NCBI GenBank assembly: GCA_002104905.1 | Contig: MCFE01000152.1 | Span: 62,001-126,000 of the forward strand | Reading direction: 5' to 3' | Source: Basidiobolus meristosporus CBS 931.73 | Lineage: Eukaryota; Basidiobolomycota; Basidiobolomycetes; Basidiobolales; Basidiobolaceae | Length of the DNA: 64,000 nt | Shown: positions 24,072 to 33,717 of the stretch, piece by piece | Numbering within the stretch: the stretch's first letter is position 1 | How the letters are laid out: each line of letters begins with the position of its first letter | The notes under the pieces: generated by a model | The model's database searches: none | What the model was told of the DNA's origin: nothing | The model's input: the letters and a program-made list of their open reading frames with translations, nothing else | Position numbers and translations under genes: made by a program

Positions 24072-24671
24072 TAGTATATTGAAAATGTTTGTGCTTGATT
24101 GATACTGGGTGCGGTATTTCAAAACTTCACAGTATTTGTTGGACTGTGTAAGCTTCTTCAGATGGTGCATAACTGGAATATATCTGGAGTGTGAACAATG
24201 TTTTCCTCCAATAGTGGTAGATTCCTGACAAGTTGGACACCTTGCAACAGTGGCATTTTCTGATGTAAATGCCATGCAACTGCTAATACATGCTGTCATC
24301 AGGACAGTGTCTGGGTCATATGTTACAAGCTGTAAGATAGTTGTCCTCTTGTATCATGAACATGGTAAGTTGCATCCTGGAATGATTTTGGCAAGAGTTA
24401 GTAGTAAATTCTCAAAGCCCCATTACTGATATTTGTGGAACCATACAACTTCTCTTGCCAATATATCACACCATTCACCAGTAGATGGATTACTGGGCTC
24501 ACTTGGCTTCATTAAGTATGCTTAGCATGTCTTTTCTACCGGTGTCATCTCATTGCATAAAAGGGGCTTGCTAGACTCATGTAGGGTACTGTTTTTAGGG
24601 GGGATAGGCTCACAATCCATCAGTGAGCTTTCTTCTTCAGAGCTCTCACTTTGCATGCCATATTAAAAAGG
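24072..24671 (-). pseudogene. Tnp2-type transposase fragment (copy A, 5' piece)
   Basis: It continues copy A after the PIF/Harbinger element and matches 28,425-29,010. It includes the cysteine region that reads ATCPNCQESTTI in the other copy (here ARCPTCQESTTI, about 24,205-24,245). Frames are broken, and the 5' end is joined by a deletion to the promoter-like sequence at about 24,675. Confidence 0.75.
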
Positions 24672-25034
24672 CTGAGGTGAGCATTGTAATAGAGGTTGTG
24701 GCACCACATACACACATATATGTATTGCTGTTTCTCCTTTGGTTTGACCCACTTTCATATATATGCTGCCAAAGAATAATTCCAGGAAATTGTGCCTTTA
24801 CATTAAAGAAAGGTGTATCCACAGTGGATCTTGTGTCTTCTAAGTTTGAGCTTTATGTGGAATACCCATGTCAGTACTGGCTATGCAAATGAATATGGGT
24901 GATTCTACAGTTGAGTGTATGTTTAGTGCAAGGGGAGGTAGAAAAATGAAATGTAATTTGGCAAATTGGTCTGATAGCATTGCACATAAGATACATATTC
25001 TTGGCAGCTGAATATGTCTGGCAAGTGTCTTTTA
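24672..25034. other. Scrambled junction of CACTA and Copia fragments
   Basis: Three short blocks can be matched. 24,675-24,760 resembles the CACTA central promoter at 29,445-29,530. 24,792-24,850 resembles the Copia RNase H stretch near 25,785-25,845. 24,855-24,945 resembles the CACTA 3' stretch at 1,692-1,785. The order is not that of any intact element. No gene. Confidence 0.6.
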
Positions 25035-25383
25035 TGCTGTGAGAGTCTTGGAGATATTGGAAGTGATTGGGAGGACAAGTAGATTATATGGTTTTCACTT
25101 AATGCTTTATTGAATGTAAAAGTAGTATTTATACTTTTACATGGTCTTAGCATTGCAAACATGTAGAATAGGTTAAGGACAAACCCAAGAACATGTGTGC
25201 AAAGTTTGGGGCTGTTTGGACAACTTTGAGAATTTTCATGTTCTGGGTATTGGTTATTTTGGTGAGAATATTTTAAGTAAATCCCAACAAGGAATTTGGT
25301 CAATATTCTCTAGGATTTTAAGGTAATGATCTAAGTGACTAAGTTAGGTGAATACTTAGGTGGAATTACAAATTCTTACAACA
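25035..25383 (-). repeat. Copia LTR (family E, copy 2), 3' LTR of the pol fragment next to it
   Basis: A 349-bp LTR in minus orientation. Reverse-complemented it starts TGTTGTAAGAATTTG and ends ACTCTCACAGCA. It adjoins the Copia pol remnant at 25395-26195 in the order pol-LTR, mirroring 2090-4905. Confidence 0.88.
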
Positions 25384-25394
25384 CTTCCACTCAG

Positions 25395-26195
25395 CTAAAT
25401 GTCCATACTGACTAGTTCTGATTTTGACCTAAGATATTCAAACATGTCTCTAGCTAATGGCTTGGTAAATATGTCTGCAATCATTTCATCTGTAAAGCAG
25501 TAAACTAAGCTAAGCAAGTTATTATTGATTACTTCTTGTATGGAATGATATGTAATATCTATGTATTTGGTTCTAGCATGAAAAGTTGGATTTCTACCTA
25601 ATTGTATACTTCCTTGATTATCTTGAAATAAAGTAATAGGTGATTTTTGACATAGGCCTAAATCTGTAAAAAGCTTTCTTAGCCACATTGTTTCTTTTGT
25701 AGCTTCACAGGCTGCCATATACTCTGTCTCTGTGGTAAAAAGTGCTACGGTTGGTTGCTTTCTTGAATTCAATGAAATTGCTCCTTTAGAGTAAAGAAAG
25801 GTGTATCCAGTGGTAGATCTTCTGTCTTCCAAAATTTGTCCCCAATCCACATCAGAGTACCCTGCAAGATCCTGTTCTGAATCATTATAAATGTATCTTA
25901 AGCAGATATCAGCAGCTCCTTTTATACATCTAAAAATCCGCTTAACTGCTGCAATATAATCAGATCCATAGTTCAGATTATGTAGGCTGACAACTCCAAC
26001 TGAATATGAGATATCTGGACGTGTTCCAAGCATGATATACATCAGACTGCCAACCATAGATTGATAAGGAAAGTCAGGGCTCTCAGATGGCACCAAGCTC
26101 TCTTGATTTGGTTGAGTTTTGACCAAGTCAAGGTTTGTCTCCCTGTGAAAAATAATTTGGTCCTGTGGGTGGATCCAATCCAGATCATCTGTCAA
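25395..26195 (-). pseudogene. Copia reverse transcriptase end and RNase H
   Basis: A 266-residue open piece containing the end of the Copia reverse transcriptase (MVGSLMYIMLGTRPDIS) and the RNase H region (AGYSDVDWGQILEDRRSTTG, LFTTETEYMAACEATKE), ending MIADIFTKPLA. The segment lacks integrase and most of the RT: compared with the copy at 2090-4562 there is an internal deletion joining a leader-like stretch to the late RT. It cannot be autonomous, although this part is better preserved than its relative. Confidence 0.85.
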
Positions 26196-26382
26196 GATCC
26201 CGTTTAGAGACCATCATAATAACAGCAGCTTGGAATTAGTGACCCTCCTGACAATCTTATAACAAGATCATAATGGTGTTTTGCAAATTTTACAGCCAAA
26301 TAAAGGGATAAAACTTGACAATTTTTGATCAGTGCTGTGACATTATTGCATGGTATTGTTGCGGTCTTTCAGCGCTCTATTA
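26196..26382. other. Copia-CACTA junction sequence
   Basis: Non-coding DNA that carries the same join between CACTA 3' sequence and a Copia-side leader as 2,040-2,190, in opposite orientation. AATTCCAAGCTGCT is shared. Confidence 0.55.
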
Positions 26383-29303
26383 CTATTTTAAGTGGATCCA
26401 GTTGGCCAGGACTTCCAATTGCCTTATATAGCAAGAAACTTGACAGTATTTAGACGGCCTCACATCAAGACTCTGATGGCATTTTTTTGGCAGTATGATG
26501 GCCTTCTGCTGGTTCTGTATAATTCTACTGTACCTATTTACCAAATGGTATTTCCATTTTCTACCTCCCCTTGTGCAATTCATATATTGCACTGTAGAAT
26601 CACCTTTTTTTATTTGCTTACCCACTACTACCTTGGGTATTCCACATATAGTTCAAATCAAAAAAACTATGGCCTCCTGCATACTAACCTCCACAAACAC
26701 GCACACCTGCCGCAGTTGGCATACTTCCATCACCTCAACTTTACGGCTTTTTAGTGTGATACTTGCAAAGTTGCCATATATCTTGTACTGCTGGTAGCAT
26801 ATACATCTTGCAAATATATGATTGGTTGTAGCCACTTCTGCCATGAATACCTCCTGAATATTGGCAAGGAACTTCTTGGTATTTAGCCAATATATTCCTT
26901 CACCCTGCTGGATTCTAATCCCCCTTATAGGTGTGCTCTGGCCTTTGTTTGTGTGAATTCTGTATTGAATGGTGTAGAAGTTGACTTGTGACCACAAGAA
27001 ATCTGGCATATCTTGGTAGAGTCTTCCTGAAAAAATTAGTTGCTTGTTGCACCCAACCCAACTTTACATTACTTAACTGATTACCCACACATTGGGGCTG
27101 CGTAGCTTCTTAATGCCATAGGCATAGGTGTCTCTATGTGCACATTTGCCCTCAGTATTTTCCAACTCTTTCTGGCTGTCTTCCATGTGCCAACTCATCA
27201 CATCTATGATGGCTTGAATGTAATATTCTAGATGAGATTGGGATATGGTAGTACCTGCAACTTTACTCATCTTGCTATCTCCCCACACATCCGCTCCATA
27301 GGAAACTCCCAAAAAGCGAAGCAAGGCCCAATATTCTCCACACACCATGCAAGATGGAGTAGAGAATGGATACAGTAGCAGCAGAGATCTACATGTTCAG
27401 CTTTATGTTTGTAGTATAGCTGCTCAAATCCTGTCACAAACTCCTCACACAACAGCTGTAGATGAATCAAGTTGGCATTGGTGATCTGCTTCTGGATAAA
27501 TATTCCTACAATGTCCACATATGACTCCCAATGCTTCCAATGTACTCTTGGTAGGAATGGCTTCAAAACACCACTTGAATAAATACATATCCAGTTCATC
27601 CAGTCTTTGCATTTGTATTGTTGCATATGCATATGAATATTAATTGGAGCCTGTGTGAAGTACTTAGGATAGCAGATACTCTGTAATATCTTGCCAATTT
27701 CTTCAAATTTCTCCGGTATCTCAAGGGGCTCATTTAGCTTGAAATATCCCATGTACAACTTGGTCATCAGTATAGGGATACTATTGAAAAGCAAATGCAT
27801 TGCTCCCAGTGGAAAGCTTTTGCTCCAACAGATACTCTTTATCTTAAGTATCCAGTTTCCAATTGATTCCATATTCCAGCCAATGGCTTATAGCATGCCA
27901 ACTTTGCTGCAGTTGCATGCTTACTTCTGTACATTCTTTCTGTGAAAAGATGATGTTCTTAGTGCTGGTTTTTGGGTAATAATAATGTATGTGAGTTATG
28001 GAGTAAATCCCCTGGATCTCACACATTTGACAGCAATACTGTCCATTGTGCCTGGAAAAACCTGCTATCTTGCTGATGGCTGGGGTATCTCCAATGCAGA
28101 TAATAATATGTGCATTCACATGACAGCCATTTACTGTTATCCTGCTGGAAATCATACAAAATTCATCCAGCAATGGATACAGGTAGCTATCCAGGCTGGA
28201 CAGTGATTTAGGCCCAGATACCAGTGAGACTACCATCAGATTGTTGCTCTGATACCGTAAGATGGGCAGCAGATTCAGATTGATGAGAATCAGTGGCCAG
28301 CAGGATTTGCTGGTAGAGTTCTTGTTTAATGAGAATTCTTCAAGTGCTAAAGCAAAGGCATGTTCATACATACCTTCAAAGTAGCCCTTGCTTCTTAGCT
28401 GTTTGTAATGTTTGCCATCAAATATACTGGATATGTTTGCACTTAATTGATACTGAGTGTGGTACTGTATAGCTTTGCAATATTTGTTGGACTGCATCAG
28501 CTTCCTCAGACAGGGTATGACCAGAATATATCCAGAGTGTGAACAATGTTTTCCCTCAATGGTGGTGGATTCCTGACAATTTGGACATGTTGCAATGGTA
28601 GCATTTTTGGATGTCAATGCCATGCAACTGTTAGCACATGCTGGAATCAGGACAGTCTCTGGATCATATGTTGCCACCCACATGATGGTTGTCCACTTGT
28701 ACCATGTACATGGTAAGTTGCATCCCAGTATGATTTTGACAAGAAGTAGTAATAAATCCTCAAGCCCCTGTTACTGATATTAGTGGAAACACACCACTTC
28801 TCTAGCCACTACATTACATCATTCACCAGTAGATGGATTACTGGGCTCACTTGGCTCCATAAAGTATCCTTGGCATTTGTTTCAACAGGTGTTGTCTCAA
28901 TGCATATAGGGATTTGACTGGTCTCATACAAGGTACTGTTGTTGGGGGAGATAGGCTCAAAATCCATCAGTGAACCTTCTTTGTCAGAGCTATTACTCTG
29001 TGTGCCATATTCAGAAGGCTGAGGTGAGCCTAAAGGTGTCACAAACTCACCTGACTCAGTTTGTGCAAGGTGACAAGGATGGCCAGGTGCCAATATAAAA
29101 GTATCAACTAGGTGGCAAGAAAATGTTGGTACAGTGGTGACCAATGAATGGTCAAATATGACTTGGGTGGCAAAACACTGGCTGTGATCCTTGTAATACT
29201 TCCTATGCTGTCTGCGTGCTTCATGGCTGAGAGGCTTGCCACAATAGCCACATGGTCTTTTTTCTCTTCTCTTACAGCGTTGAGTCACAGCAGTCTTGTC
29301 CAT
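26383..29303 (-). pseudogene. Tnp2/Plavaka-type transposase of the best preserved CACTA-like copy
   Basis: The gene starts at ATG 29303 with a Cys/His cluster (CGYCGKPLSHEARRQHRKYY) typical of the N-terminus of these enzymes. The next open piece (27844-28683) has CPNCQESTT and the conserved IGDTPAISKIAGFSRHNGQ plus CCQMCEIQG, the signature zinc-binding block of the tnp2 family. Pieces at 27267-27872, 27073-27348, 26653-27009 and 26383-26625 give the C-terminal half. Frame changes separate them. Some could be introns, but several stops between pieces make a decayed gene likelier. Tnp2 enzymes catalyse cut-and-paste transposition of CACTA-like elements. Two fragmentary relatives flank this copy. 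Confidence 0.82.
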
Positions 29304-29525
29304 GGGGCAAACAGTTTGACCTTCAACAACATAACACTATTATATCACTTTTTGGTCAATACTCATGTGAACTTAAGTCAGGCATGTATTTGAGACATTG
29401 CACCTACATGAATGCAAGATTCAATGATGACCCGCCATAGTGAGTATTATAAATAAAGCTGTGACACCACATACACACGTATATGTAACACTATTTCCCC
29501 TTTGGTTTGACTCATTTCCATATAT
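29304..29525. promoter_or_regulatory. Central divergent promoter of the CACTA-like element
   Basis: A 222-bp spacer between the transposase start (minus) and the accessory gene start (plus). TTCCATATATATGCC immediately precedes and includes the plus-strand ATG, and ATTATAAATAAAGC lies about 80 bp upstream of it, a reasonable TATA candidate. Confidence 0.5.
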
Positions 29526-29891
29526 ATGCCTCCAAAAAATAAAGCAAAGTCATCTGGTTCTCAACCAAACCCCACTGCTGATGTCAACAGAAGAACAGTT
29601 GGACAACAGCTTGCTTTGACATTCAGTGCAACAAGCAGGGCTACATCCAAAAAAGGCCCTGTGGACAGTGTGCTCATTGAAGGTAACAATGCGGACTCCT
29701 CAGGCTCTGAGTCAAGTAGGCAATTGAGAACCTCTGTGGAGCCACAAGCAGACTGTTATGCTCAGGCAGATGAGAATGTAGCAAATGCAGTACCCTCAGC
29801 TGAAGATCAGCAAGTGGCCATGATAACATCACCACCACCCATATTAGCAAGTATGTTGTCAGCTCATACTGAAGCATTAATGAAGCAATTA

Positions 29892-30100
29892 GACTTGTTC
29901 CATTGTGCCATTGATCATAGTACCAGAAAGTGCTGTATATTTTGCTATTAATTTGATATTTTAGGGTTGCATGCATGTCAATTTTGATCCCAAGTTGGCA
30001 CTGTTTGGCACCATCAGGCACTCTGTGGCATGATCAGGCACTATCTGGCATGCTATGGCATTATTGGGCACTATGATCAGCTGGAATGATGGAACAAGTG
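29892..30100. mobile_element. MITE related to the PIF/Harbinger element
   Basis: A 209-bp insertion with imperfect terminal inverted repeats. The left end is GACTTGTTCCATTGTGCC; the right end, reverse-complemented, is CACTTGTTCCATCATTCC; both are followed by GATCATAGT. Inside are repeated GGCACT/GGCATG words like those near the left end of the element at 20641. It has no coding capacity and interrupts the accessory gene. Confidence 0.8.
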
Positions 30101-30693
30101 TATTTGGTGCAATGGCTGATAGGATAGATACAATGGCCCAGAGAAATCAGGAAGTAGTCCAGAAACAGGATGAGCAAATAACACATGTAGAGCAATCAAT
30201 ATCCCAGGTAGAGAAAGCAGTTTCTTTTCTGCAAAGAAGGAACTCAAGTGGCTCAATGTCACAGCCAAGAATTGAGCCATTTCCCAATGTAACAGCAGAG
30301 GAACACTGTACAGTCTTTGAAGCACAACAACAGTGCCCAAAGATAAAGCCCACAGAAAAACCTATCACAGCGTGGGAGGGAGACAATGTGGTGTTAATAC
30401 CCAAGCCTAAAAATCAAAAGACATTGAAGATCCATGAAGCTGTTGAGTGCAATAATGAAGAGTGGGCTAATATGCAAGAGGCCATCAGAAGTCTAGCATG
30501 CTATCACCTTAAGGCCAGCATACCATGGGACCATCAGGAACTCAAGGCCAAGCAGAATGCACTAGACTTGTTCCATGAGCATTATCCTGGATTCAAATAG
30601 GCAAACAGTTTTTGGACCAGCACTGGTATACTAAGAAAGTATCTTAAGAATAGCAGAAACAATCAAAGGCAGAAGAACAAGGGTGCCATGGCT

Positions 30694-31107
30694 AAAAACC
30701 AGCGGCTTCCTCAAGAGCCTGTTACAAGCAGGGCCAAAAGCTCCAGACAAGCGTCAAAGAGATGTCAGGCAGCTGGAAGAGTGCCAATTAAGGACAATCA
30801 GGCAGACATGGATGCACCAGCACAACATTTATCAAGGAAAAAGCAAAGTACCACTCAAGAAGCACCCAGTCAAAGTAGCAGTGGAGGACCTGGCTGTGAT
30901 AAAAACCAGCCGCTTTTACAGGAGCCTGTCACAACTACGGTTGAGAGCTCAAAACAAGCTGAAAAGAATTGTCAGGTTGCCAGAAGAGTGCCAGCAAGGG
31001 ACAAGCAGGCCAAAACAGATGCGTCAGAGCAGAATTTATCCAGGAGAAAATGTAGTTCTTTACAAAAAGCACTCAGACAAAGTAGCAGTGAAAGACCGGG
31101 CAGTGAT
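30694..31107 (+). repeat. Two tandem 207-bp units inside the accessory gene
   Basis: Unit 1 is 30694-30900 and unit 2 is 30901-31107. Both begin AAAAACCAGC and both encode a 69-codon module with the pattern (R/P)L(P/L)QEPVT...S(S/R)...RVP...D..A, ending PGCDK or PGSDK. The unit length is a multiple of three, so the duplication kept the frame. The units have diverged noticeably. Confidence 0.88.
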
Positions 31108-31825
31108 AAAGGAAAAGATAAAGGGAAAATGTCTACCCAAGCCTGAGACAGGGAGGCATGCAAAAAAACTGCAATTCTTGCCAATTGATTCCACAAGCCA
31201 GGAACAGACTGAATCCCATCATAGCCAAGAAGAATTACAAACAAGAAAACAGCTGCTTTCACAAGAGTTGGAAGCGCAGCCAGTTGAGCTACACTCCAGC
31301 AAGGTAGATGAGTTTGATGAAAAAGGCAATTTGTCTACCACAGCCTCCACAGCTTCCATTGTTGACAGAGTGGAGATCCCACTGGCAGACAAGGCTACAA
31401 CATCAAGAGCTCAAAAGACTATCACAATGCCTTCAGTGGAGTTTTGGAACATTAATAGGTACACCAAGAGGTTGCAGCACTTCTTCAAGTGCAGCGCTCA
31501 AGAAAACGCACTGGAATATTGCATGGATTTATTGCAAAGACTAGCAGATGTGGAGCTGGACCTTGCAGTGCCAGCTGAAGACCAGGATGTGTGGGAACCA
31601 GTGAATGAAAAGTGGCATAAAGCCGTTGGGATCCCACCAAAGTTGTGGAACCAGAGCATTACAGCAGAAGTACCTATTGAGTGGTGGATTTTAATGGAGT
31701 TACTTGTTGAGTGCGGGGTTGGGCTTAATGTTAGAGTAGGGTATAGAGGCTTGTATAGGTCAATACAACTGGTAATTGAGGTACAACTGAAGTTTCAATG
31801 GAAATATATCAGTTTGTATGCATGA

Positions 31826-32181
31826 AAAGTAAGAGAAATGGCTGAGTCAGGAAGTAAGGAGTGTGAAAAAGAGGCAATAGCCAATCAATTCACATAAATG
31901 TAGGAGGCAATAGAGTGTCTGGGATCAGAAAGTGAGCAAATTGGCAGGGAACCAATCAAAAGCCACTTATACATTGTTGTGATGAAAAATTTTGACAAAG
32001 TTTTTTGTGAAATCTGGGGTGCAATTATTTTTCAACAGTCTCTGGATGGTGTCCTGATGAGATCAGTACCTCTTAGTCACGGGACATTAACTTTGTGATG
32101 GCCTTTTGATGGGATCATCTCAATAATCTTTCATAGGGTCAGCTTCTCAACTCTCAGACCTGGCTTACCAAGAAGATATCT
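31826..32181. other. 3' non-coding part of the CACTA-like element
   Basis: Matches 195-520 at the left edge of the window, including AATTATTTTTCAACAGTCTC and GATGAGATCAGTACCTCTTA, so it belongs to the same element. The outer end is unclear; no CACTA terminal repeat was identified. Confidence 0.5.
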
Positions 32182-32330
32182 CATATGTTCTGGGTACCTG
32201 GTATTTTGGTGAAAATATTCTAAGTAAACCCCAACAAGGAACTTGGTCAGTATTCTCTAGGATTTGAAGGTAATGATCTAAGTGACTAAGTTAGGTGAAT
32301 ATTTAGGTGGAATTACAAAATTTTACAACA
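32182..32330 (-). repeat. Copia LTR fragment (family E, copy 3)
   Basis: A truncated minus-strand LTR. The part next to TTTTACAACA is well preserved (AAGTGACTAAGTTAGGTGAA), while the other half is missing. Confidence 0.8.
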
Positions 32331-32679
32331 TTTTAATGCCTTCCAGATATTCCTTACTGTTTTGCTTCTGAACATTGCAATACTGATTGCTAAGACATAT
32401 ACAGTTGGAGGCACCTTGTTCTTTCTTCTGGTGCTACAAGACTTCTTCTCCTATGCCTTTAACAAGTCATTCTACTACTATAACAATATACCTGATGCCT
32501 TTTTCCTGTGGGATTTTCTTCATCTTCACCTTGCCGACTGGGTAGCCCAATCATTCAAACTTTTCAATAGAGGGAAGAATTCCAGTGATGGCAATAGGGA
32601 GCATTCCAGAGAGTAACAGCTTGGGGTTCATATTTCTTTGTCAAAGTCATGTAGATATTCAAAGTGCTTTAGTAATCAA
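32331..32679. other. Probable Copia remnant, uncertain
   Basis: AT-rich DNA between two LTR fragments. A stretch at about 32,440-32,475 could be a decayed reverse transcriptase segment on the minus strand. An open piece at 32362-32616 shows no recognised domain. No gene is supported. Confidence 0.3.
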
Positions 32680-32984
32680 GAAAATTGCAAATTTTTCACT
32701 TAATGATTTCTTAGATGTGAAGGTGGTATTGATACTTTGACATAGGTTAAGTGTTGGCAAAACAAGAATGTATATTGTGCCTAAAAAGATTGTCAGAGCT
32801 TGTGTGCAAGTGTGAGACTCGTTGGACAACTCTGAAAACCTCTTGTTCTGGGCAATGATGTGTCAGTGAAGAAGTTTGAAGTAAATCCCAACAAGAAATT
32901 TGGCTAGAACCCTCTATGGCTTGCAGGAAATACAATAAGTGACTATACTGGGTAGATATTTAGGTTTAATTATGCAATTTACAG
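32680..32984 (-). repeat. Diverged Copia LTR (family E, copy 4)
   Basis: A minus-strand copy recognised by AAGTAAATCCCAACAAGAAA, the TTGGACAACTCTGAAAACC block and a mutated polyadenylation block. It is strongly diverged. Confidence 0.65.
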
Positions 32985-33099
32985 CAAAAAAAGGCACTCC
33001 CATAGCATATCAAGATTAGCATGTATTTATACAATTAAAAAAATATTCAACTTGTCAAAATTGAAATAGTACATAAATATTAGTAATTATTTTGTATGG

Positions 33100-33717
33100 A
33101 AGCTGTAGAGAATAAGTTAGACAAACTAGCATACTTTACTACAGATGAATGATTGCTAACATATTCACCAAGTCAGTGCCCTAAAAAAATTGAGAAAAGG
33201 CCTGCTTAATACATTCATGATATCCACTGAATTCCAGGTTTCTTTAATATCAGCCAAAAATCAGATGACTTCTAAGTTTGAGATTTTCATTGGGCTAGCT
33301 AGAGACAAATATGAATATATTAGGCCATGATTGGAACTAGTCAATGAGAATAGTTAGCTGAGTGCAGGTATTGCAAATTTTGTTATCACCCCTAAATACT
33401 CACCCAACTTTGTCCCTCAGATCATTGTCTACAAATCTTAGGGAAATCTGCCCAAATTCATTGTTGGGGTTTTCTTGTCAATACTTTATGCTCTGGGTAC
33501 CTGATGTTTTGGTGAAAATATTGTAAGTTATCCAAGCAGCCCCCAGCACTGTACACATGCTCTTGGGACCTTACTAAACATATTCAATGTGATTGTTCTG
33601 CCAAAACCATGTGAAAGGAAAAATATTACTTTTACATTCAATAAACCATTAAGTGAAAGCCACATAATCTACTTGTACTCCTAATCACTTCTAATATCTC
33701 CAAAAGTCTTAAAACAC
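33100..33717 (+). repeat. Copia 3' pol tail and LTR (family E, copy 5)
   Basis: 33,140-33,365 resembles the end of Copia RNase H and the following spacer (ATTGCTAACATATTCACCAA, then a GAACTAGTCAATGAGAATAG stretch as at 4,530). The LTR runs from about 33,369 (TATTGCAAATTTTG) to about 33,717 with TTCAATAAACCATTAAGTGA inside. Decayed. Confidence 0.72.

Larger units (their letters stand above)
29526..31825 (+). pseudogene. CACTA-element accessory gene, broken by a MITE, a stop and a frameshift
   Basis: The N-terminal piece (29526-29891) is a low-complexity Ser/Thr/Gln-rich protein starting MPPKNKAKSSGS. The frame is interrupted by the inserted miniature element at 29892-30100. It resumes with a coiled coil (about 30,105-30,235, VVQKQDEQITHVEQSISQVE). 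A TAG at 30598-30600 ends this frame; beyond it the same frame reopens to 31146. The final segment (LAVPAEDQDVWEPVNE, WNINRYTKRLQHFFK) is open in a different frame (30683-31825). It contains two 207-bp tandem repeats. It sits head-to-head with the transposase, like the second gene of CACTA elements; its molecular role is unknown. Confidence 0.65.

Noticed and set aside
30568-30590. A third PIF-type end, CTAGACTTGTTCCAT
   Set aside because: Only 15 bases match, no partner repeat is nearby and the stretch is coding in the accessory gene; chance is a fair explanation.
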